DNA of 64,000 nucleotides from Trinickia sp. Y13 (GTDB lineage: Bacteria; Pseudomonadota; Gammaproteobacteria; Burkholderiales; Burkholderiaceae), in assembly GCF_029522115.1 (NCBI RefSeq), contig NZ_JAKWFK010000008.1, forward strand, positions 62,001 through 126,000, written 5' to 3'. Of this stretch, positions 45,463-54,327 are shown piece by piece. A program made the position numbers and the translations under genes. Below the pieces are notes generated by a model, which did no database searches, was not told the DNA's origin, and worked only from the letters and a program-made list of their open reading frames with translations. Positions within the stretch are counted from its first letter, which is position 1; each line of letters opens with the position of its first letter.

Positions 45463-46386
45463 TCACCGGCCCGGCGTCGTCACGACCGGGTTCTGCATTG
45501 CCTCGTTGATTTTCTGGAGATAGCTCGCGCCCGAGGGATTGGTCGGATCCGCGTTCCCCGACACGTAGTAGGAGAGCCCTTGCTTGAGTCCGCCGTGATC
45601 GGCAATGCGCAGCGCGTCGTTCGCCGCGGCCATCCGCACTTGAACCGTCACGCTGTTCTCGTACTCGGACTTCGTCACCACTTGACCACCCAACCTCGGA
45701 TCGCCCGGCCCACCCTTCGACCACGGCCCGCCATCGAGGTAGTATTGGGAGATTTGCCCGAGCCCCAGCGACGTGTTGTTCTGCGGCGCTCGATCGAGGT
45801 CGCCGACGTGGCGCATGCCACTTTGGTAGCCGCCCGTAAATGCGCCCGATTCCACCTGCAGTTGAGCGCGAAGCATGTTCGGATCGAGCCCATATTCGCG
45901 CGCGGTTCTGTCGACCAAGCGGCCGAAATCGGCTTGGTTCTTCACCTGCGCATCCGACTGCTTTTCATCGCCGCGTATCACAGGCTTGAATTGCGGGTGC
46001 GTCGACCGGGCCGCTTGATCGACGCTGGTGGCCCGCGAAGTCGGTCCCGTGGACACATCGCCCTTCCCGGACGAAACTTCCAACCGCTGGGTGGGGTGTT
46101 GCGTCGACTGGGGATTTGACGGATTTGTCGAGTTGGACGAATCCCCATGGTTCGTCGGGTGCTTGGAATGCGCGTGGCGCGACACGTGCTTTCCGTGCGT
46201 GCTGTTCGCCCCGTGCATCCCTCTCTGCCCCGTGAGCTTGGCATTTTCGAAGCGCAACTTCGACATCAATTGCGTCAACGACGTATGCAACTGCTGATTC
46301 AGTTGATTCAAAGACTCTTGCGGATTCGCCGCGAAATCGCGAATCGATGCTTCACTGAAATTGAAGGATACCGCAGGGGTTTTCAT
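45463..46386 (-). CDS. Transglycosylase-like secreted protein, possible type III secretion associate
   Basis: A 307-residue protein in two parts. Residues 1-150 are hydrophilic, rich in Ser, Thr, Asn, Gln and His, with no Sec signal (MKTPAVSFNFSEASIRDF). Residues about 155-290 look like an SLT lytic transglycosylase: REYGLDPNMLRAQLQVESGA with the likely catalytic Glu, then LGLGQIS in place of the usual GLMQI. Such muramidases help secretion machines through the cell wall. A perfect TTCG-N16-TTCG box stands 72 bases upstream of ATG 46386, the hrpII pattern of type III secretion genes. No secretion apparatus genes are in the window. Function is inferred. Confidence 0.65.
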   Translation of the reverse strand: MKTPAVSFNFSEASIRDFAANPQESLNQLNQQLHTSLTQLMSKLRFENAKLTGQRGMHGANSTHGKHVSRHAHSKHPTNHGDSSNSTNPSNPQSTQHPTQRLEVSSGKGDVSTGPTSRATSVDQAARSTHPQFKPVIRGDEKQSDAQVKNQADFGRLVDRTAREYGLDPNMLRAQLQVESGAFTGGYQSGMRHVGDLDRAPQNNTSLGLGQISQYYLDGGPWSKGGPGDPRLGGQVVTKSEYENSVTVQVRMAAANDALRIADHGGLKQGLSYYVSGNADPTNPSGASYLQKINEAMQNPVVTTPGR

Positions 46387-46457
46387 GAGACGGTCCCGGT
46401 TGGTCAGGTATTGGCGGTAAAGATGATCCGCCCGGGGCAGGCTCCGCGTACGTCCTG

Positions 46458-46481
46458 CGAAGCGCAGTCCCGTCATGCGAA
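46458..46481 (-). promoter_or_regulatory. Candidate hrpII box (TTCG-N16-TTCG)
   Basis: On the minus strand TTCG (46478-46481) and TTCG (46458-46461) are separated by exactly 16 bases, the hrpII consensus bound by HrpB-type AraC activators in Ralstonia and Burkholderia. A YANNNT -10 element (CATCTT) follows about 32 bases downstream, the spacing described for that promoter class. The transglycosylase-like gene starts 72 bases from the box. In GC-rich DNA the motif also occurs by chance, so the call rests on spacing and gene content together. Confidence 0.5.
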
Positions 46482-46563
46482 GCACATCCGCTTCCCCTTT
46501 TCCGGCGCAGTCCCTTTCAGTTCCTCGTCCGCGACGATCGGCTCGGTTCGGGCCCGCCCGCGC

Positions 46564-46934
46564 ATGGTTATCGCGATGACTATCGACTGCCCGAACCTTC
46601 CGAACACGGCCGTACCTCTTGATCTGACCTCCACTTCCGAGGCGCCGGCCGACGCCCGCCCCACGGCCGAACCGTAGGGCAGCGGCATGCTCCAGGCGAG
46701 AGGAACGCTAGCGTTCTTGCCGGCGCGCTCGTACACAACGCGCCCCATGCCTCGCGCGCGGCGCGCCGAACGGCTGATGTGCTGTCCGAGCGCGTAGCGT
46801 CGTCGAGCACGGCGGCCGATGCCAAAGCCCTCATCACCGAGGCGCCCGAATTGCGTCGGCAAGCGGCGGACCTTCATCCGATTACCTTCGCCACGGATTT
46901 CAGCGAGGCGTTCGGAACCTTAACTCGGGCGTAG
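46564..46934 (+). pseudogene. Possible frameshifted small gene or remnant
   Basis: A plus-strand frame starting ATG 46564 ends at a TAG at 46675. A second frame shifted by one or two bases then continues with coding-like composition to a TAG at 46932 (TADVLSERVASS, ITEAPELRRQAADLHPITF near its end). Together they would make one protein of about 120 residues with a single frameshift. I recognise no family. It may be the remains of another gene next to the hrpII box or just chance. The rest of the 46387-47057 gap has no supported gene. Confidence 0.25.
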
Positions 46935-47057
46935 AACCTCAAGTTTTACGCTTACCTTGTGGGTGCCCCTGGCTCATGGCATGGCTTACCGCTTGGCTTG
47001 CGGCGTCCCGGAGCCGAGGGCGCATCGCCTGAAGCGCTCAGCGAGATAACGAAGAAC

Positions 47058-48455
47058 CTACCCCCGCGTCCCCCGGGCGATCTCGTCGCCCGCGTTGGGC
47101 GAAAGCTTGCGCGTGATGGGGATGGACCCGAGCGAGAACAGACCGACGACCACGAACGACGGCCAGAAATCCGACCACATCGCATGCGTGTGGCCGTGCA
47201 GCGCGCGCGCGATCTGCAACACGATCCCGCCCACCGTCACACCGAGGCCAAGAGACATCTGTTGCACGACGCTGCCGAGGCTCGTTGCGCGGCCAACGTC
47301 CCGGCTCGCGATCTCCGCATAGATCATCGAGTTCAACGCAGTGAACTGAAGGGCAGGAAAGAAGCCTCCTAGCAACACGACGAGCCACATCGTCCAGACC
47401 GGGGTGCCCGGGAAAAAGGCGCCGTAGGCGGCGATCGCGATGCTCGAGAACACGGCGTTGTAGATCAGTACCTTGCGGAAACCGAACTTGCGCAACACCG
47501 AGGAAGTCAACGAGCGCATGAACATGCTGCCGAAGGCCGAGGCGCAGGTGATCGCCCCCGATTGAAAGGCCGACATGCCAAGCCCTTCCTGTAGCGCCAG
47601 CGGCAGCAGGAACGGTACGGCGCCTAGGCCGATTCGGAACATCGAGCCGCCCAGCACGCTCGCGCGAAACGTCGGCGCGCTGAGCAGGCGCAGGTCGAGC
47701 AAGGGCCGTAGCGCGCGCTGCGCATACAGCACGTAGAACGAGAGCAGCAAGGCCCCGGTCACGCACATTTCGTAGGCGGCGCGGTCGGACACGAGTTCGC
47801 TGCCGATCAGCGAAAGGCCGAGCAGAAGGAGTGATGCGCCGCTAGCCGAGAGCATGAAGCCGAACCAATCGAGCGGGCCGGGATGCGGTTCGTGTGTGTT
47901 GACGATGTGACGGTTCGTCAGATAGATGCCGAGAATACCGACGGGCACGTTGACGAAAAAGATGAGCCGCCAGTGCAGGTACGTGGTGATGAAGCCGCCC
48001 AGCAGCGGCGCCGCGGCCGGCGCGAACATGGCAGGCAAGCTCAGGTAGTTCATGGCCCGCACGAATTCGCTCTTGGGGACGGCGCGAAAAATGATGATGC
48101 GGCCGACGGGGACCATCATTGCGCCGCCGATGCCCTGCAGGAAGCGCGCGACCGTGAAGACGGGCAGCGAGCGCGCGACGGCGCACATGATCGAACCTGC
48201 GATGAAGATGCCGATGGCCGTGCGAAAGACGGTGCGCGCCCCAAACCGATCGGCAAGCCATCCGCAAATCGGAATGAACACGCCGAGCCCGACGACGTAG
48301 CTCGTGATGGCCACCTTCAGGGCGACCGGGTCGCTGCCGAAATCGCGCGCCATCGCAGGCAATGCCGTGACGATGATGTTGCCGTCGACGCTCTCCATGA
48401 ACATGGCGCAAGCCACGATCAGCGGGGCGAGAAAGGCTTTGATGGCAAGCGGCAT
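47058..48455 (-). CDS. MFS drug transporter, DHA2 (EmrB/QacA-like) type
   Basis: A 465-residue transporter with about fourteen hydrophobic helices. Motif A is GWLADRFGARTVF, motif C-like is ARFLQGIGGAMMVPVGR and the DHA2 mark VDGNIIVTALPAMARDFG is in helix 1. Proteins of this class export drugs or cationic compounds with proton antiport. No EmrA-like adaptor is adjacent. ATG 48455 starts at helix 1; a TTG at 48473 would add six residues. The stop lies 123 bp from the remnant on the other strand. Confidence 0.87.
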   Translation of the reverse strand: MPLAIKAFLAPLIVACAMFMESVDGNIIVTALPAMARDFGSDPVALKVAITSYVVGLGVFIPICGWLADRFGARTVFRTAIGIFIAGSIMCAVARSLPVFTVARFLQGIGGAMMVPVGRIIIFRAVPKSEFVRAMNYLSLPAMFAPAAAPLLGGFITTYLHWRLIFFVNVPVGILGIYLTNRHIVNTHEPHPGPLDWFGFMLSASGASLLLLGLSLIGSELVSDRAAYEMCVTGALLLSFYVLYAQRALRPLLDLRLLSAPTFRASVLGGSMFRIGLGAVPFLLPLALQEGLGMSAFQSGAITCASAFGSMFMRSLTSSVLRKFGFRKVLIYNAVFSSIAIAAYGAFFPGTPVWTMWLVVLLGGFFPALQFTALNSMIYAEIASRDVGRATSLGSVVQQMSLGLGVTVGGIVLQIARALHGHTHAMWSDFWPSFVVVGLFSLGSIPITRKLSPNAGDEIARGTRG

Positions 48456-48686
48456 GGACGAGCGGCGCTGCAACGGCGAATCGCGGGCAAGGACGCAAAG
48501 CAGCGATTATGCGCCGACTCTCGCAACCGTGCGTACGAACGCGCAAGAGATTGTTGTGCGCGCAACGAAAATGGCCGATCCGGCAAACGGGGCCGGACCG
48601 GCATACGACGAACTCCACCCTGCGTTCGAGCTTACCGTCCGCTTACGGGCAATCTACCGCGAGCCCGGTTCAGGCGGTTTTACGGC

Positions 48687-50453
48687 TCATTGCTCGAACG
48701 GATGGGCGCTCACGTACGAGGCCAGTTTCGACATGACGAAGCTGCCCCAACCGGTCGGGTAGTCCCAGCCGGTGGTGGCTTTGTAGCCGTGGCCGCTGTA
48801 GCCGTTGTTGCCGGATGTCACGTCGTGGACGAGCGATGGCGTCGATCTCACGGCGCTATAGATGCTCGAAGCGGGGAACCCCAGCGAGTTGGCGTGAGCC
48901 GATTGCAGCCGCGCCCACAAGCCGACGAAGATCGGCGAAGACAGGCTCGTGCCGCCTATCTGCTGGATTTGGCCGTAGTTGTAGACGAGCGCTCCCGAGC
49001 CTTGCGCCGCGTCGAACGAAATGTCGGGCACGGCGCGCCCGCTCGGCTTGGGGCTCACCGAAAGCGCCCTTTGCCAAGAAGGCACGGGCTCGACCACGCT
49101 GACGCCGCCGGTCGAGGCCCAGAGTTTGCCGTTGCCGTCGAGCCCTTCGTTCCATACCGTTTCCTTGGCCCACCTGCCGCTAGAGGTGAAAAGCGTCGTT
49201 CCACCGACGGCGATCACATTGGGCGACGATGCGGGCCATGATATCGAGTACGTGCTGCCGTCGGGATATCCGCGGTTGTTGCACTCGTAGACGCCTTCGT
49301 CTCCCGACGAAACCGAGAACGTCTGCCCTTGCGCCACGGCTGCGGCAAAGATCTGATCCTCGGCGGCCACGGTGCCGTCGGCCTGAGCGTCGGTTTCGCA
49401 CCAGCCGAGCGAGACGTTGATGACCTTGGCCGCGTTGTCGCTGACGGCTTGATTGAACGCCTGCGTCAAGCCCGTGTTGCCCGATGCGTCCATGTCGGCT
49501 TCATAGAAGATCAACTGGTTGACCGCGCCGCCAGCTGCGCCGACGATATCTTGGCTGTCGAGGTCCCATTCTCCTTGGCCTTCTTGATCGTCGCTGTAAT
49601 TGCCGCTGGGGTCGCCCGTTTGCACGGCGGCGACGTTCACTTGCGCCAAACCGTTTGCATCGGTGAATTGGTTCAGATCCTGTGTGGCCTGGCCCGCGCC
49701 GCCGATCGTGATCACGCCCACCGTCGTTTGCGATGCGCTCGGCAGGCTCGCCGCGCCATAGATCGAGCCGAATTCGAGCGGGTAATGCCCCGTCTCGGTC
49801 CCGGCCGCATGAGGCTTCGGCTGCGTACGCGGGCCTCTGACCGCCATCGTATGGGCCAACGTCACGTTTTGCAGGCCTAGCACGGACAACACGGTATCGC
49901 CGAGCGCTTCAGGCACTTGCGCCGGCGCCGAATTGGCCACGACCGTGCGCTCGCCCTTGCGGAAGTGAACGAGCGGCGTATTGAAAGCTGTCTTCACTGT
50001 GCCGACCGTGCCGTCGGCGGAGATCAGCAGGCGGTTTTTCGAAACCCGAATGTTGACGAACCCGCTTTTTCGCAAGTGCGCGACGACCTTTTGCACTTGG
50101 GCTTCGCTGGGCGCGAATTCGGCAAGGAACGCTTTCGGCGTCAGAAATTGCCCATACTTCGCATTGCCGCGCTCGTTCACGGCCCGGCCGAGCGCCTCGA
50201 GCTTTTTCAAATTGCGCACGCGCAGGCTGACGACGACGTGCTCGGGCTCGCCCGCAGTCGCTTGCGCGGCGGGCGCGGCCGCGAATGTCCGCATTTGCTC
50301 GGGCGTAAGAAAGGCCTTTGTCTCGGTGCCGACCCATATCGTCGGCGAACCGGCCGCATGCGCGGCAACCGAGGCAGCGGCGAGCGGCAATGCCAACGCC
50401 GCGGTTTTGAAAATAGCCGATACCGACCCCTTCGATTTCACTGTCGACTTCAA
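48687..50453 (-). CDS. Sedolisin-type serine-carboxyl protease (S53)
   Basis: A 588-residue exported pro-enzyme. It has a signal peptide at 1-34 (ASVAAHA), a prodomain to about residue 215 (VVSLRVRNLKKLEALGRAVN, LTPKAFLAEFAPSE) and an S53 catalytic domain. The catalytic Glu295 and Asp299 are in GEWDLDSQD, the oxyanion Asp385 is in SSGDEG, and the nucleophile Ser503 is in GGTSLSSP. A C-terminal calcium site lies around DVTSGNNG and GWDYPTGWG. These proteases work at acidic pH outside the cell and activate themselves by removing the prodomain. It is monocistronic. Confidence 0.93.
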   Translation of the reverse strand: MKSTVKSKGSVSAIFKTAALALPLAAASVAAHAAGSPTIWVGTETKAFLTPEQMRTFAAAPAAQATAGEPEHVVVSLRVRNLKKLEALGRAVNERGNAKYGQFLTPKAFLAEFAPSEAQVQKVVAHLRKSGFVNIRVSKNRLLISADGTVGTVKTAFNTPLVHFRKGERTVVANSAPAQVPEALGDTVLSVLGLQNVTLAHTMAVRGPRTQPKPHAAGTETGHYPLEFGSIYGAASLPSASQTTVGVITIGGAGQATQDLNQFTDANGLAQVNVAAVQTGDPSGNYSDDQEGQGEWDLDSQDIVGAAGGAVNQLIFYEADMDASGNTGLTQAFNQAVSDNAAKVINVSLGWCETDAQADGTVAAEDQIFAAAVAQGQTFSVSSGDEGVYECNNRGYPDGSTYSISWPASSPNVIAVGGTTLFTSSGRWAKETVWNEGLDGNGKLWASTGGVSVVEPVPSWQRALSVSPKPSGRAVPDISFDAAQGSGALVYNYGQIQQIGGTSLSSPIFVGLWARLQSAHANSLGFPASSIYSAVRSTPSLVHDVTSGNNGYSGHGYKATTGWDYPTGWGSFVMSKLASYVSAHPFEQ

Positions 50454-50890
50454 TTGAACCTCCTAGGATTTCAACGTCAAGAGACGCCGTATCCGCGGGA
50501 ATGCGGTGAGTCAACGGATTTGAGTTTTGCTGCCGTCTCGAGCCAACGTTGTGATTAATGGATGGATATTGCGACACTCAATGATTTATTGAGCATGTTT
50601 AACCTAACAGGTCAAAAATGTTGTCGTGTAGCTGTTAGGAGTGGTAGTGGAAATGCGGGTCTGTCCGGCGCCGTGGCGGTCATGCGCCCCCTGTGCGGGT
50701 TGTTTGGCATCGAATGCAAGGTCTGTGGCGAAATTAATGCGATAGACTTTATGGGATATGAATAATCGGTATCAATCTCCCATGGGCAGGGTGTTCTGAT
50801 CGATGCTAATTTTCAATAGAATTTACGCTTATCGCTTAAAGATTCGTTTGTATATTTAGATTGACGATGTCGTTCGTTTAAAATCGCCGT
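50454..50890. other. Intergenic region between the two peptidase genes
   Basis: In these 437 bp the composition is AT-rich. A 67-codon frame at 50562-50765 on the plus strand has no ribosome site or recognisable domain, so I do not call it. The sedolisin promoter should lie in the left part. No terminator or repeat is clear. Confidence 0.35.
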
Positions 50891-52561
50891 TTATCGACCG
50901 GCGGCTTCGTCGTAGAAACGCGCCAAGTCGCCTTTCAGCGCATGCAGGGCCGCATCGTCGAGGTAGATCATGTGACCCGTCGGGTAATACGTCACCCGCA
51001 CGTTTTTGCGTAGCGCGGGCGGCAGGCCCATGTGCTCGAGATCGTATTCGGTCGCAAAGAACGGCGTGGCGAGATCGTAGTAGCCGTTGGCCGATAACAC
51101 CCGCAGGTGCGGGTTCTGACGCATCGCTTCCGCGAGATCGGCGGCGGCATACGGGGCGCTGAGCGTCTCGCCCCACCACACATGGTGCTTCCAGTCCCAG
51201 GCGCTCAACACGTGATCGTTGAACACGCGATAAGCGCTGTCGTGCGCGTCATGCAGATCCTGCGCGAGATGTTGGTGAAACGCGGCGGAGAAGGCGCCGG
51301 TAATGTACCTCTCGGATGCGTCGTAGTCGGGCGAGGACGAATCTTGGTCGTATTCGATGCCTTCGAAGCGGCTGTCATAGCGGCCTATGCTGCGCGTTTG
51401 CGCCAACAAGAGCTGTTTGCGAAAGTGGGACGGCGGGATGCGTAGGCGCGCGCCGATCACATATTTCGTGTCCAGTCCCGTGTAACGGGCGATTTGGCCC
51501 GCGATTGCGTCGCGCTCCGCATCGGGCAACGTGTCGCCTTTGGCCAGCGCCGCCGCATACGGGCCCGCCGCGAACGCGCGCACTTCGTCGAGAAACGCCG
51601 GCAGATCGGTGTTTTTGCCGGGTCCGAGCTTGTCGTGATACCACGCCGCTGCCGCATACGACGGCAGATAGCGTACGTACATGAGATCGAAGCCGGGCGC
51701 TTGGACGGCGGAGTTGAGGACCGACGAGAGCAGCACGACGCCGTTCAAGGAGATGTTGTGCTGCGCGAGGCGGTAGGCCAGCATCGCCGCCCGCGTCGTG
51801 CCGTACGATTCGCCGAGCAGAAACTTCGGCGAATTCCATCGATCGTTGACGCTCAGGTAGCGGTCGATGAAGCGGGTGAAGGCGTCGAGATCGCCGTCGA
51901 CGCTCCAAAACCGTTTGCCGTCTCCGTGGCCGACGACCTTCGAGTAGCCGGTGCCGACCGCATCGACGAAGACGAGGTCGCTCTTGTCGAGCAACGAGTC
52001 GGGATTGTCGGCCAGCACGTAGGGTGCGGGCGGGGTGGCCGTGGGGCTAGACGTATGCACGCGCTTGGGGCCTACCGATCCCATCAGCAAGAACACGCTC
52101 GCCGCACCCGGCCCGCCATTGAAAAGGAAGGTCACGGGGCGCGGGGCGCCGTGCTGGGCGGGTTTCGTTGTATACGCCACGTAGAACATGCTCGCCTCAG
52201 GCTCGCCCGCATCGTTGCGCAGCAGCAGGTTGCCTGCCGTGGCGCGGTAATCGATCTTGCGGCCGTCCAGCTTCAGGGCGTGGTCGGTCACCGTCGATGT
52301 CTCGCGCGGGACGGGTAGCGCGGCGCGGGGCGCCGCCGATTGCGCATGTGCCATGTTTGCCGAGAGGCTGCCATGGGCCTTGGCGTCCGGCGCTGCGGCC
52401 GGTGTCTCGGTAGAGGCGGCCGCGGTGGCGGGAGTGGCCTCGCTCTCATCATCGGCGGCGGCATGACGGCTCGCGCCCAATGCGCACGCGAGTGCAATCG
52501 AAAGCGCGGCGAACTTGGCCGCACGACTGCCGGATAGCGATGAGGCGAAACGATGGCGCAT
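50891..52561 (-). CDS. Serine carboxypeptidase-like peptidase (S10 family)
   Basis: A 556-residue exported alpha/beta-hydrolase peptidase. It has a signal peptide (1-36, ending HAAA) and an Ala/Thr/Pro-rich linker (37-85), then the S10-like domain. FLFNGGPGAASVFLLMGSVGP forms the oxyanion hole, nucleophile Ser252 is in LLGESYGTTRA, Asp is probably in SANGYYDLATPF and His is in PTGHMIYL near the end. ATG 52561 gives the signal peptide; the frame upstream to 52669 has none. It likely trims peptides in the periplasm or outside the cell. Confidence 0.88.
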   Translation of the reverse strand: MRHRFASSLSGSRAAKFAALSIALACALGASRHAAADDESEATPATAAASTETPAAAPDAKAHGSLSANMAHAQSAAPRAALPVPRETSTVTDHALKLDGRKIDYRATAGNLLLRNDAGEPEASMFYVAYTTKPAQHGAPRPVTFLFNGGPGAASVFLLMGSVGPKRVHTSSPTATPPAPYVLADNPDSLLDKSDLVFVDAVGTGYSKVVGHGDGKRFWSVDGDLDAFTRFIDRYLSVNDRWNSPKFLLGESYGTTRAAMLAYRLAQHNISLNGVVLLSSVLNSAVQAPGFDLMYVRYLPSYAAAAWYHDKLGPGKNTDLPAFLDEVRAFAAGPYAAALAKGDTLPDAERDAIAGQIARYTGLDTKYVIGARLRIPPSHFRKQLLLAQTRSIGRYDSRFEGIEYDQDSSSPDYDASERYITGAFSAAFHQHLAQDLHDAHDSAYRVFNDHVLSAWDWKHHVWWGETLSAPYAAADLAEAMRQNPHLRVLSANGYYDLATPFFATEYDLEHMGLPPALRKNVRVTYYPTGHMIYLDDAALHALKGDLARFYDEAAGR

Positions 52562-52706
52562 GGCTGGACCTTGTGCGGCGAATGCGGGCCGTGAATTGGA
52601 GGAGATTCCTAGCAAACTGCCTTCCCGAGCCGAGCGCCGAATCGTACCGGGCGCGATCTTCGCTAACATGTCGACGATCGACCGTCACCTCGCCAAGGCG
52701 TTTGCC

Positions 52707-53774
52707 ATGTCAAATCCCCCGCTTGCCACGAAAGATACCGCAGACGGAAAGCGCAGTCAGCGCATTGCGATGCTCGCGCTCTACGCGGCGCTGGTGGCGC
52801 TGGCACTGTGGATCATCCGGTCGTTCATTCCCGCCATCGTCTGGGCGCTCGTGATCGCGATCGTCATCTGGCCGCTGTTGCAGCGCTTGAGCCAAGCCAA
52901 GCAAAGTGCGGCGCGCGCGAACATGGTCGCGCTGCTGTTGACGACGGTGGTCGGATTGTTCGTCGTGCTGCCGTTCGTGCTCGTCTTCACGCAGGTGGTG
53001 CACGAAGCGCATCAATGGGTTACGTGGATCAAGGACATCACGCAAACCGGGTTTGCCGTTCCTGCGTTCGTGACCCGGTTGCCGTTCGGCAATCAAATCG
53101 CGGCGTGGTGGCAAACCAATCTCGCGCGGCCGCTCGAAGGATCGCCCGCCATGGAGGCGCTGCGCGGCGGGCAAGTCGCGACGGCCGGGCGGCACTTCGG
53201 CAGCGCCGCCTTGAAAGGCGTCGTGCATTTCGGTTTCATGTTGCTGACGCTATTCGTCTTTCTGCGTTCGGGGCCGCGCGTGGCCGAGCAGGCGCTACGC
53301 AGCGTGCGGCGTGTGTTTGGCGCGGACGGCACGCACCTTGTCATACGCATGACCGCCGCCGTGCGTGCGACCGTGACCGGCCTCGTGGTGGTCGGGTTGG
53401 GCGAAGGCGTGCTGATCGGCGCGTCCTACTTCGCGACAGGCTTGCCGCATGCGGCCGAGCTGGGTCTCGTCACGGCGGTGGCCGCCATGCTGCCGTTTTG
53501 CGCGCCGCTCGCGTTCGGCGGCGCGGCGCTGTGGCTGTTCGCGCACGGCCAAGTCGTGGGCGCGTTCGCCGTGCTGGCGACGGGCGCCATCGTCGTCTTC
53601 ATCGCCGAGCATTTCGTGCGCCCCGGCATCATCGGCAGTTCGACGAGGCTCCCGTTTCTGCTGGTCTTGTTCGGCATCCTCGGCGGCGCCGAAACCTTCG
53701 GTTTGGTCGGGCTCTTCATCGGCCCGGCCCTCATGACGGTTCTGACGCTGCTATGGCGCGAAGGGACGCGCTGA
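52707..53774 (+). CDS. AI-2E family (UPF0118) membrane permease
   Basis: A 355-residue membrane protein with seven to eight helices in the pattern of the AI-2E/PerM family: a pair of N-terminal helices, a long soluble loop, then LLTLFVFLRSGPRVAEQAL, GLGEGVLIGASYFATGLP and VRPGIIGSSTRLPFLLVLFG. Members include TqsA and sodium-proton antiporter-like proteins, so the substrate cannot be stated. ATG 52707 has AAGGCG nearby; ATG 52668 is an alternative. Confidence 0.88.
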   Translation: MSNPPLATKDTADGKRSQRIAMLALYAALVALALWIIRSFIPAIVWALVIAIVIWPLLQRLSQAKQSAARANMVALLLTTVVGLFVVLPFVLVFTQVVHEAHQWVTWIKDITQTGFAVPAFVTRLPFGNQIAAWWQTNLARPLEGSPAMEALRGGQVATAGRHFGSAALKGVVHFGFMLLTLFVFLRSGPRVAEQALRSVRRVFGADGTHLVIRMTAAVRATVTGLVVVGLGEGVLIGASYFATGLPHAAELGLVTAVAAMLPFCAPLAFGGAALWLFAHGQVVGAFAVLATGAIVVFIAEHFVRPGIIGSSTRLPFLLVLFGILGGAETFGLVGLFIGPALMTVLTLLWREGTR

Positions 53775-53786
53775 GCCCGACACGGG

Positions 53787-54239
53787 TTAGGCCTTTTCCG
53801 GCACCGGGTTACGGAAACTCACGTTCAGCAGGTTCCACGCAGTGATCGTCGCAATCACGAACCCGAGCTCGGCGATTTCTTCGTCGGTGAATTGCGTGCG
53901 CAGTCGCGCGAAAGCTTCATCGCTCGGGTCGGTATGCGGCAGCCCCGCGACCAGTTCGGCCCATTCCAACGCCGCGCGCTCGCGCTCGTCGAAGAACGGC
54001 GCTTCGCGCCATCCGGCGACGGCGTTCGCATGGCGCGGGTCGACATCCATCTTGATGAGGTCGCGCCAGTGCATGTCGATGCAGTAAGCGCAGCCGTTGA
54101 TCTGCGAAACGCGAAGCAGGACGAGATCGACCAGACGATGCCCCAGCATGTCGCGACGTAAGCCGGCCGAAAGTTGATAGAGATTGCGAAACGCTGTCGG
54201 GGCCAATTGGGAATAGTTGAGGCGGGGGGGGTGCGTCAT
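53787..54239 (-). CDS. Carboxymuconolactone decarboxylase (AhpD-like) protein, ECF41 partner
   Basis: A 150-residue AhpD-fold protein. The CxxC redox site with downstream His is in INGCAYCIDMHW, and the preceding helix supplies the conserved Glu-like acid. AhpD-like proteins act as peroxidase reductants or similar thiol enzymes. It is the usual companion of ECF41 sigma factors, encoded immediately downstream of one here. It also has its own perfect ECF41 promoter motif 58 bases upstream of its ATG, so it is almost certainly a target of that sigma factor. Confidence 0.9.
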   Translation of the reverse strand: MTHPPRLNYSQLAPTAFRNLYQLSAGLRRDMLGHRLVDLVLLRVSQINGCAYCIDMHWRDLIKMDVDPRHANAVAGWREAPFFDERERAALEWAELVAGLPHTDPSDEAFARLRTQFTDEEIAELGFVIATITAWNLLNVSFRNPVPEKA

Positions 54240-54296
54240 TGCTGTGCCTGTCGAGTGGGAGCGGAGCGCCGCCCCATGCGGCGTCCATGCTTCCAA

Positions 54297-54323
54297 GACG
54301 AGGCGCTGCTCGTTTTTGTGACA
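54297..54323 (-). promoter_or_regulatory. ECF41-type promoter of the decarboxylase gene
   Basis: On the minus strand TGTCACA (54317-54323) and CGTC (54297-54300) are separated by exactly 16 bases, the reported ECF41 consensus. It sits between the sigma gene's stop (54328) and the partner's start (54239). The same motif with the same spacing is found before the sigma gene. Confidence 0.82.
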
Positions 54324-54327
54324 GCTG

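Noticed and set aside
50562-50765. 67-codon plus-strand frame in the gap between peptidases
   Set aside because: No ribosome binding site, no domain, and nothing else to support it beyond an open frame.
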